From: Cycas panzhihuaensis
Taxonomy: Eukaryota > Cycadophyta
Length of the DNA: 64,000 nucleotides
Reading direction: 5' to 3'
Assembly (NCBI GenBank): GCA_023213395.1
Contig: CM041465.1
Location: forward strand, 13,206,001-13,270,000
The translations under genes were made by a program, and so were the position numbers. Positions 47,596 through 56,398 of the stretch are shown in pieces; position 1 is the stretch's first letter; the number at the start of each line of letters is the position of its first letter. The notes beneath the pieces are model-generated. The model saw only the letters and a list, made by a program, of their open reading frames with translations, was not told the origin of the DNA and searched no databases.

Positions 47596-49986
47596 GTAGG
47601 GCAAACCTGGGTTGACCTAGGGGCAGGACCCTCCCACCCTTGGGTGGCCAGAAGGGGGAAGAGGAAATCCAAAGGGAAAGAGTCAAGAGTGAGCCTATAC
47701 AACCTAACCAGGTACACGAGTGATGCGAAAGGCAAGGCACTTGTTTGGTCGAGGAGAGGATGAGAAAGGTGGAGAAAGAGAGTTCCTACAACCTTTCCTA
47801 TAGACGGTAAAAATATATATAACAAAATAAATGAAATGCAACCAAACACGAAACCAAATTTTCCCCTTTTATCTTCCAATGTGCTAATTACTACAGGAAA
47901 AATAAAAGACGAAAACGAGGTAGCAAAGCAGAGTGAAACGTGCACCTGGACCGAGGGCGTGCATGACGAAGAAGCCTTCTCGAGGAGCACCAAACCATTC
48001 CACGTGGCGCGTTGGATGCAAGTTGTTGCGGCGGGTAGAAAAGAGGGGCTTCCTTACCTTCCCCGGAAAATCAAATGCGATGCCAAGAAAGAAAGGAAGC
48101 ACCAACTAATAAGTGAAACAACATCAAAATATAATGAATACACAGGTACTTACCGGTAACAAGACTAACAGGCGATCTCCTCCAAGGCCCACGAATACAC
48201 CGCAAGCAAAGGCGCCTCCCTTCCCAGAGGAAGAACACTAACATGCAACACAAAGTTCTAACAATATACGCTCAAGTAATGTAAATGTGAACCTGAACGC
48301 ATATGCGTTAGTGCTGATCCAACAAAGAAAGTACCCAAGAAAGAGTGACCAAGGCAGAAGCAAATGATCGGTAAGCCTGAGAGTGGCCTAACCCCTGCAA
48401 ATGATGCCCTAACCTCCCCTCAAGAGCCACGAGGTAGCGTGGATAACGTCAAGAGCAAGGGCTAGAAAATGGCAGCAACAAGGGCAAGGAGAGGCCCAAG
48501 AAAACCCACGGCAAACTGGGATGCTTTGAGGAGCAAGCCGGGCGACCGGGAAGAAAGGTGAACTAAAAAACCAGCGGTTGGGACTTATGAGTGATGCCTA
48601 AACCTGAGCAAAAGGCCCCAAATCAGCACTGCAACTTGTGACAGCACTGGTTTGGGCGACCAAAAGGAAGCCTTCAAACCCTTGTTTGCAAGCCAAGGGC
48701 AGCACGGGGTGAGAGGGAGGCTTTGGAGGGCTCAGAGCTGCTTAGGGAGCGTGGAAGGTGGTACGGAATCCACCCAGCTCCTCTCCAAAACCTATGCTGC
48801 CCCTCAATGCCGCTGCCTTGAGCAGTAAACGTAGGCAAGAAGCAAAGAAAGAGTGGTATAGCAGCCCACAAAAGGAAGGAAAACTAACTTACAAGATCAA
48901 GCAAAGAGCAAGCTAGACTGAGCATGAATATCACAAAAAAATAATGTAAAACCAAGAGTACCTGAGTAGGGGAGGCAAGGGGTTTGCCTCAGCCAAAGGA
49001 TAGCAAGGAGGGGCTGAGAAATCAGCCTAGATCTGAAGCACAGTAGGTTTGAGACCTTGTTAAGGAGATGTAAGAGGAAACACCTGTACTCAGGAGCACT
49101 TATGGACTGCCTGAGCAAAGATCAACTGGAAAACACTCCAAAGAGGCCCTCTCCAAGGTGTTTGAGGGGCTGGGAGAATGTCTCAGCCATACCAAAGGAG
49201 AGCAAGATCAAGGAGGGTGCCGTCCAGAGCAAAGGGGCGTAACAGAGAAGAGCATAGTAGGATGATGTTTCCTTGAGAGCAATTCCAAAAGTGAGCCAAA
49301 AAAATCCTTGAAAATGAGTCAAAAGTGGCTTAAGTACTCAACCAAAACCTTAAAGCGAGCGATTAGGGAGCGGCTGGAAGAGAAATAAGGCACGAGCCAC
49401 GTGGCAGTTTCGCAATAAATGCGAAATTGCCACGACGGATTTTTAAAAATAACCTGAGACAGTCATACCGCCGCGAATTTCGCGGTACCGTGAATATTCC
49501 GGCGGTACCGCGAAAATTCTTGCGGTACATAGTTGGAGCCTAAAATGGGGCCCATTGGCTAGTCTAGACTGGGGGATTATAACTGAAAGGGCAAAAAGGG
49601 GATTAAAACACCTACCCGGGGGTACACAAGCCAACAAACGGGTCCAAGGGAGCAAAAATAGGGCTCGAGTGGGGTGGCAAGTTAACCAGATGATGATGAG
49701 TCATCACACGGGCGGAGGTGGCGCAAACCTAGTGGATCCTGGAGCGAGGAGGGAAGATGCAGGAAGTAACGTGGCCACCAGGGTGCCACACTTATTAGGA
49801 GTGTACCCCTGCTATAGTCATCATAGGCTAAAAATAAGTATGGACAACAGTAAGGTCATCCATGAGCCACACACATGCAGACATGCAATCAAATACCCAT
49901 CAAAAGAAAGAGATGGCAATGCGGAAAACATACATACACTTACCTGAGTCGGTGATTCCGTATCCATTCCCGGAAGCCAGGAAACA
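47596..49986 (-). repeat. 3' LTR of copy C (2391 bp, truncated)
   Basis: Aligns with 59275-61647 of the 5' LTR. The terminal 199 bp (equivalent to 59076-59274) is missing at the junction with G. The minus-strand start TGTTTCC at 49986 sits next to the polypurine tract. A minus-strand TATATA lies near 47810-47820. Confidence 0.88.
49466..49528. repeat. About 20-bp tandem, palindromic GCGGTACC repeats in the C 3' LTR
   Basis: Units start at 49482, 49502 and 49522 (GCGGTACCGTGAATATTCCG, GCGGTACCGCGAAAATTCTT, GCGGTAC), preceded by a reversed partial unit. GAATTTCGCGGTACC and GGTACCGCGAAAATTC form a near-perfect inverted repeat. The 5' LTR at about 61150-61195 has only a decayed first unit. Confidence 0.8.
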
Positions 49987-50004
49987 CTGCCCCCTTGGCA
50001 GCAG
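49987..50004 (-). other. Polypurine tract of copy C
   Basis: Minus strand CCAAGGGGGCAG ends directly at the TGTTTCC LTR start. Its position fixes the 3' LTR boundary. Confidence 0.8.
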
Positions 50005-50400
50005 AGCCTCGCCGCTCGGAAGCCTGGTGTGATGGCAAATGCTGGCAACACAACTGTCAGTAGCACATGTGTATATAGATATATCAATCAAGATCATAAC
50101 AGTAGGCAAGGGTGCCGGTGAGTGTCGTGGCGGAACGCGTGGATACGAAAGCGGCAGTGGAGACAACATAGGGGCTGCCTATGAGCCACCTGGAAACCGA
50201 CTGGAAGAAAGAGACAGGTGAGGGGGCTGCCCCCACCACAAAGGATGCAAAAGAGAGCATGCATAATCAAGTAAAGAGTAGGCAAAGAGCGTGCACCATA
50301 GTTTTACCTCATCAGTGACCAGGTTTCGGAGGTGCGAACAGATCGCAAAGTAGAGCGACAAGCAACCTAGGGCTTGGGCGACAAGAAAGCCAGGTAAGCC
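50005..50400. other. Non-coding stretch between additional RNase H and polypurine tract, copy C
   Basis: About 400 bp without a convincing gene; the small overlapping ORFs 50039-50221 and 50094-50285 have no recognisable motif. Absent from B. Confidence 0.5.
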
Positions 50401-50949
50401 TCAGGGACGGTCAGCAAGGAGGGGAAGGCGGCGCTCAAGGATGAGGCAAACAAGACTATCTGCCTTAGCATTGAGAGCCTGAGGGATATACTGGATATCG
50501 ACAGAAGAAAAGCGGGCCAGGAGAGATCTGGCGGCGGAAGTAAGGGTCCTCAAGTGTGGGCATCGCACCTGGTAAACTTGTGTGAGATGAGACACTACAA
50601 CTTGAGAGTCGCAAAGCAAAACAATGGGTCCGTGATGGAAACAGAGGATGTCAGTAAGGGCTTCGATAATAGCTGTATACTCAGCTTCATTATTGGTAGC
50701 CTCTGGGAGGAAGATCCCAGAGCGGAGGAGATCATGTCCAGAAGGGCTGTGGAGAATCCACGCAGCGGCAGAGGGTCCAGGATTACCACGGCTTCCGCTG
50801 TCGGTAAAGATGTAGACGGACATAGGTGACACAAAATCCAAGCAGACAATGGACGGTGAAAGCAATACTCGAAAAGCAAGCAGAAGATGGCCATGAAGGG
50901 TAGGAGGACCTAGTAATGAGGTTACCCAGGGTGAGAGCAAGCAACCCAA
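50401..50949 (-). CDS. Additional RNase H (aRNH) of copy C
   Basis: ORF of 182 codons; the domain starts at an internal Met (50823). The four catalytic acids of RNase HI are visible: Asp in YIFTDSGSRGNPGP, Glu in NNEAEYTAIIEAL, Asp in LLCDSQVVVSHL, Asp in LNAKADSL. Length (about 141 aa from that Met) fits a single RNase H domain. Tat-branch elements are known to carry such an archaeal/plant-type second RNase H besides the one fused to RT. Here it is separated from pol by the 3-kb antisense gene, so it needs splicing or its own promoter. It is head-to-head with the antisense gene. Unlike most frames in the window it has no internal stop. B lacks it. Confidence 0.85.
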   Translation of the reverse strand: MGCLLSPWVTSLLGPPTLHGHLLLAFRVLLSPSIVCLDFVSPMSVYIFTDSGSRGNPGPSAAAWILHSPSGHDLLRSGIFLPEATNNEAEYTAIIEALTDILCFHHGPIVLLCDSQVVVSHLTQVYQVRCPHLRTLTSAARSLLARFSSVDIQYIPQALNAKADSLVCLILERRLPLLADRP

Positions 50950-51341
50950 TCACCAGCAGAGGGTGGTCGGAAGGAACAGCCTCCTGGGGCGCCAAAAGGT
51001 CGCTTCAGGAAGTGAAACATGCCCCCAAGCGGGGGAGGCATTCCCTTTAGGGACCCCAGGAGCGAGAAAGGGCCACGGAAACGAGTCCAAGGCAACGAAA
51101 TGAGCCAAACGAGTATAAACTCGGGTGCGCACAGGAGTAGTGCGCAAAACAATGCAAGAGGACCCTGGCAAAAGCGCGATAACGAGGCACCAAAAATGCC
51201 CTTACAAAGGAGGGCAAAAAGGGCATCAATAAAGCACAATCGGCAATAGGGCCAGAAGGCGAAGGTGATCAGGGCAACGAGATGGTCCTAACAACTGTCG
51301 TGGGACCAAAAACGGAAGAGGTGCCCATTGGGGCCCCCACC
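50950..51341. other. Intergenic region between divergent additional RNase H and antisense gene, copy C
   Basis: About 390 bp between the end of the RNase H ORF and the antisense TATA box, similar to 7485-7884 in B. Overlapping ORFs on both strands are short and not conserved in frame. It would hold any shared promoter elements. Confidence 0.45.
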
Positions 51342-51348
51342 TATATAA
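51342..51348 (+). promoter_or_regulatory. TATA box of the antisense gene, copy C
   Basis: CCTATATAAGG context identical in core to 7883-7893 in B. It lies 167 bp upstream of the ATG at 51509. A start site near 51375 is expected. The sequence from here to the ATG is well conserved between the two copies. Confidence 0.62.
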
Positions 51349-51508
51349 GGAAAATGACGGGAAAATGGATTCATTTTCACTGGCTCTCGTACGAAACCAG
51401 AGCCATTTCCTTACGCAGCGGAGCGCCACCCAACTTCGGAGGCACGTAGAGGGAGATCAGACCGTCAGATCGGAGTGCGGGGAGAGCCAGCACGACCGAC
51501 CAGACAAC

Positions 51509-53926
51509 ATGGCGATAGCGAGACCAGATCCAGTGAGTGGAAATCACTAAACCTGACCCAAATCGAAGTTCAAAGTTTGTGGTTTTTAAATAAAATTTTT
51601 GATTTCTGTATAGTTTTAGTGCCCCTTACAGGTAACGGAAGGCTTCTCGAAGTCCGAATTGGACCCAGAAAGAGGCGGGGACCTGGGCATTAGGGAGCTC
51701 GGTCCTTGGGTTCCACGGGACCACCGTAAAAATTTTGGTTTTTCGGGCGTAAATACCCCTTTGGGGATCACTGTCAGATCATGCAAGAATGATCGCGGTG
51801 CCGCGACCATTACCGCGGGCCCCACGATCGCCGCGGGACCCATGCCAAACTTAGCAGATCGCTAAGTTTGGTGCGCAGACGGCGCGTAAAGGTAGAAAAA
51901 CAAGCATGATGGTCAAAAGAGTTCCAAATCTCAGGCAGAGAGAGATTTGAGAGAGAGATAGGTGATAGTGACTAACATGGGACTGACTTGGGTTATTTTT
52001 GGTGTGAACAGGCTGTCATCGCGGTAGATAACCGTGAGAACGTCGGTATGGCTATGCTGAGTTATATGGAGATGACAACTCAGGAGGATAGGGATATGTT
52101 GTAGAGGTGTGGCCTGTACAAGGCCCTCAAGACACCTCAATACACGTCGAACCAGAAGTTACTAGTTGACATCGTGTCCCATTGGGATAGGAGGAGACAT
52201 GTATTCCACCTACCACAGGTGGGGGATGTGATGGTCACGCCAAGGGATATTTGGCGGATACTGGGAGTTCCAGCAACAGGGAGGCCGGTGAGACTAGGGA
52301 CACTGCCTAGCACTGAGGCAGCTCACAGGGAGGCAGCCCTGTTCTTCACAGGACCTGACAGATGTGATCAGAGGGGAGCACCCCTCCAGACAATTCTGAT
52401 GTCGGGGATTCCTCGAGTGAGGAAGCTGGTGGTTTTGTGCATTCTGTTCTGGATTTCTCGGAAATAGAACTATCAAGAGGTTCTAGGCGGGTGGATGGAT
52501 GCGCCTGTCAGGCTGGCCGGTGAGAGGATGGATCGGCCACGATAGCGGCGAACCTCGTCACCCAGCTAGATACTATCAGGACGACCAGCAGAGGTGGTCT
52601 ATCATACAGCACACTGTTACAGTGTTGGTACTTCGACCACTTCGTGGCAGTGGCACCAGTGGGGGGACCACACCCCATTATAGAGTAGGCCCCGATGGTC
52701 CATAGGTGGCAGACGAGACTGAGGGGGATAGAGGATAGGGCCCATGTCTAGAGATCAGTAGAGGCCACATCACTAGACCTCCTCACCCTCCCAGACTACA
52801 TAGTAGAGCCCTACAGGACGGTGAGATGGGATAGCGACGATGAGGTGGGCGGAGCAGGAGTCCCCGCAGGCGATGATAGCGGAGATGACGAAGATGATGG
52901 GGATGATGGGGCCGGCCCGTCACGACCTGCAGGGGAGGTAGGTCCCTCAGGGACAGCAGGAGGCGCAGAGGGTCCATCCGGGGCTGCCGGAGGAGAGGCA
53001 GGACCGTCTGGAGCACAGGGCGAGGTCAGGGGACCCGTGACTAGGGCCCGCAGGCTGCGGATCGTGATGGGATCCGCAGGGACAAGAGCTGGGCCCACCC
53101 CTATGAGGAGGGAGACCCAGGCAGAGGAGGTGCCAGAGGATGAGGCACTTGCGGCTGGCGGAGAGCCAAGAGGGGAGGATTCCGCATGACCAGAGGAGCA
53201 GGCGGCCATAGCAGGTGAGACCTAACCTTTTCCAGAGTCATTTGGCATCCAGATAGAAGTTTGGTTTAATTTGATTATGACATATATGGTGAGATATAGA
53301 CTGACACATGGTATGTTGTATTGGCAGGTACAACAGAGATCTGAAGATTAGTGGAGGCTATGGTGAGGGAGATATTCCCTCAGGTGTATGCAGAGGGGCA
53401 ACCGCCCATCCAGGCAGGTGATGAGCCTAGAGCGGAAGGAGCCCACAGAGAAGCATTCACCCCGTTGGTGAGGGCGAGGGACATATGGGCTGCAGAGTCC
53501 CAAGAACACGTGACATCCCAGGGACGACTGCAGCAGGAGAGAGATGACGCGAGACGCGAGAGGGATGAGCTGTGAGGACGGGTACAGGCTCTAGAGGCAC
53601 CGGGTAGTGCAGGCAGAGATGGAGAGAGTAGGACCCAGCTAGCAGTCATCACTAAGCGTCTCAGGGTGACAGAGGAGGCACTTCAGGGAGAGCGGGATCA
53701 TATCCAGGCCAGATACAATCAACTAGTAGCACAGATGGTCTCGAGGTCGAGTTGGAGTAGGACGCATACCCATACAGCGGCGACGACCCTGAGACGACTG
53801 AGAGACGAGGAGAGCGACGCGGGCAGCTTGCGGAGGCCCAGGAGGAGCCTCGGAGGCATGTGGTCCCCAGGAGAGCGATCACAGAGACCAGGAGATGGCA
53901 CCCCAGGAGCGGGGCCACAACAGTAG
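51509..53926 (+). pseudogene. Antisense three-exon plant-mobile-domain-like gene, copy C
   Basis: Proposed exons 51509-51532, 52012-53214, 53328-53926; introns of 479 and 113 bp with GT-AG borders at the same places as in B. Exon 1 encodes 8 residues (MAIARPDP; MATARSDP in B). Exon 2 has SHWDRRRHVFHLPQVGD, VTPRDIWRILGVPATGRPV and VRKLVVLCILFWISRK, a plant-mobile-domain-like region, then a highly acidic, G/P-rich linker (52840-53030). Exon 3 has a coiled coil (QQERDDARRERDEL, then LQGERDHIQARYNQL) and an Arg-rich tail. A 1-nt loss near 52540 and a few TAG/TGA stops break it; the two exon-2 stops are sense codons in B. About 607 codons. Function unknown; a silencing-related or packaging role is speculation. 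Confidence 0.72.
51533..52011 (+). other. Intron 1 of antisense gene, copy C, with hairpins
   Basis: GTGAGT donor at 51533 and AACAG acceptor at 52011. Inverted repeats: 51789-51798 with 51801-51810 (one mismatch, 2-nt loop), and 51845-51855 with 51861-51871 (perfect 11-bp arms CCAAACTTAGC, 5-nt loop). The second matches the B hairpin at 8390-8417 in position and carries a paired change (A-T for T-A). ORF 51659-51865 is a chance frame. Confidence 0.6.
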
Positions 53927-54593
53927 GACATGTACATATAGTTCTGACAGGGGAAAGCGCGGGCCTCCAGGGGGTCATATATAGGACCATATAATTGTAC
54001 CCCCCCTGCAAGGACACCGGCTTCCTAGGATGTATGATGGGACATGATTTTTGATATGTATATATATATATGCATGGGGTGACAGGAACCCCATTCGGAT
54101 ATGACATGCTGTGTATGATGTATCATATGGATGACATGTATGGTTATTTTGCATTTTGTGAATGTTATATTGTAGATGTTTTATGTTATGGATAGTTTAT
54201 GTTATATGGACACACGTTTCCCTCCATGTATGGCTACACATCTAACAGAAGCACACACACATGTCGCGAGCGGGACGACAGAGAGATGTGAGGTTAGAGG
54301 ATAGCGCGGCATACACGTCTACAGGAGAGTAAAGTGGGATATGCGAAGGAAACGGCGGGCAGGAAAGAGGGGCGACAATGCCCCCAAGCGTCTTCCTAAT
54401 TGGGGGATGCCCAAGCAAGACGACACAAGGGTTCCCGAGAGGATACGGGAACGTGGGTTCCGTGGAAGGAACCGAAAAGAAGAAGGAGGATCCATCTTAA
54501 ATTGCCACTCTACCCGTGGTTGGGAAGAATGGGGACAACCTAAGATGGTAGTTTAGGCTCATTTCAGAGCAGGGCGAAGGGATCGCCGAGAGG
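53927..54593. other. Spacer after antisense gene, copy C, with 3' hairpin and small plus-strand ORF
   Basis: GGGGT (53971-53975) and ACCCCCC (53999-54005) form a conserved stem just past the stop codon (also in B). An AT-rich stretch with TATATATATA (about 54060) follows. A 71-codon plus ORF at 54341-54556 resembles the start of the ORF at 39-299 in A. No firm gene. Confidence 0.45.
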
Positions 54594-56398
54594 TCACGCG
54601 TAAAACTTCTTAAGGAACTTTCTGTTAATAGCTTTCTCAAATTCAAGCCCTTCCAGGGTGGCTATCTTATTGGCACCATTATCGAGGGATTCGATAATGA
54701 CGAAAGGACCAACCCATCAGGGTTTGAACTTGGTCAAACGGTCAATGGAGATAATAAGCCCAGCGTCCAGAAGCTTTTCAACCTCCATTTTGACGGTAGC
54801 AGAGAGCTTCGGGTGAAGGGGACGCTTCTTCTGGCGCACAGGGCGGGCGCCAGGAAGGGTGGTGAGGTTATGAGTGACAATCGAAGGGTCAATTCCCTTC
54901 ATGTCAACATAATCCCACGCGAAAATGTCTCGGAACTCCTGGAATAGAAGGGAGTACTCCCTTATCTCATCAGGGGAACATTCCAACCCAACCTTAATGA
55001 CCTTGCCCAGGGCCAAGACTATGTCTTGAGTTACCCCCATGCACATGGCATTGCCCTCCTCGAAGTGGAGAGGGGCAAGATCAACAGGAGGAGGAGGAAT
55101 AGGAGACGGGATCGCATCAGCGAGCATGGATCTGATCGCGAGGATCTTCTGATGACCAAGCCGGTGGTGACCAGAAGGCAAGTTGGGCGTAAGGCCTGCT
55201 AGATGCTCGAGCAGGGCTTCGTCATCCTCGAAATAATCCACCCCATGGATGACCTTACTTCGAGTAGAAGAAGCACTAGAGGGAGTAGGAGCAACGGGAC
55301 CGTGATGACCATCGGGTTGCTCAACTTCCTCGCAGAAATCTGAAGGAAAACTAGAAAGATGCTCCTTGGAAGGAGGGAAAGGCAATTCCTCAAAACCATT
55401 ACCTACGGGGGGTAATGAAAAAGAAGAACTGGTGACATGCAGGTCAACATGAGCGATGACGTGTGACACGCACGAGGGGCTAGCCTCACCAACGAGATAG
55501 GTTCTGGATGGGGATCTAGAACGAGGCAAAGCGATCCGGGCGGAGGAAAGAGACGGGGTGAAGACAATCCTCATCTTCGTCGAGTGACTCGTCGTCACTA
55601 AATGAAGCGAGGTACCTGTAACTCCCGACGCCAATAGGGGCGAACCGCGTGAGACTAGGGGGAGAAGATGCGGGGTCTTCTTCGGATGGGTTAGGTATAC
55701 CAATAGAGCAAGCCGAGGCATGAGTAGATGAACCTTGGTTTGCCGAACTGGCGGGACGGGTTTGTTTGGCAAAAGGGAGTTCACAGGGAATCACTCTCAT
55801 CCGTCTGTCATAGACGAATTTAAGTTGTCCCCAAAGAGTCGAGCACATGGCTCCCATTTGGTCGAGCCATGGACGACCTAGAAGGAGGTTGTAATCTACA
55901 TTAACATTGAGGACTACAACGTCGGCGAGAAAGGTCTTGCCCTCAAGGGTGAGCGGAATCACGACAGATCCTAAAGGGGTCTTCTCGCTACCGTCATAAC
56001 CTTGGCATTGCCAAGGAATGGGTTCCAAGGTGGAGATACCAAGCTCTTGCATGACACGCAAGGGCATGGCATTGACAGAAGAACCGTTGTCAACAACAGT
56101 CCTTCGAAGAGTGCAATCGGGCATATCGATGGTGATGGTGAATGGGAAGTTCCACTGACGTTCCCTTTCACCGGCAGGAGGAAGATCCTTAGGATCAAAG
56201 GAAATAACAGGTCCACTACCTTGGGTGACACCCAAAGCGTGGACAGGCGCATCACTTGACCCTAAAGCTTCCAAGAGGAGGGCCATTGCCGTGGCAACTC
56301 CTCAGAATGTCCATCAAGGACATTCCTGCAGCGACCATATGGAGCTCATCCACGACGGAGAAAGGCTTACCCTTCCCAGTAGGTTGGGTAAATGCCCT
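54594..56398 (-). pseudogene. Copy C pol remnant: protease plus RT-start/integrase-end fusion
   Basis: Protease (56286-55790) is nearly intact, with DNGSSVNAMPLRVMQELG, GYDGSEKTPLGSVV and YNLLLGRPWLDQM. A frameshift near 56288 separates it from the gag-pol stop, and another indel near 55530 shifts the frame in the linker. The linker continues into the RT N-terminus (RDIFAWDYVDMKGIDPSIV, KLLDAGLIISID). At about 54738-54750 this joins integrase C-terminal sequence (LTKFKP, then TGA for Arg, then WVGP). The deletion removes about 80 bp more of integrase than in A but uses the same RT-side point. RT, RNase H and integrase catalytic parts are absent. Confidence 0.87.

Noticed and set aside
52811-53209. 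Minus ORF opposite the acidic linker of the antisense gene (also 9350-9754)
   Set aside because: Complement of a GGA/GAG-rich low-complexity stretch, which is open in several frames by composition.
51509-53926. Possibility that the three-exon gene is a captured single host gene or an unrelated host locus
   Set aside because: Two copies sit at the same place, in the same orientation, inside two members of one retrotransposon family, so it travels with the element.
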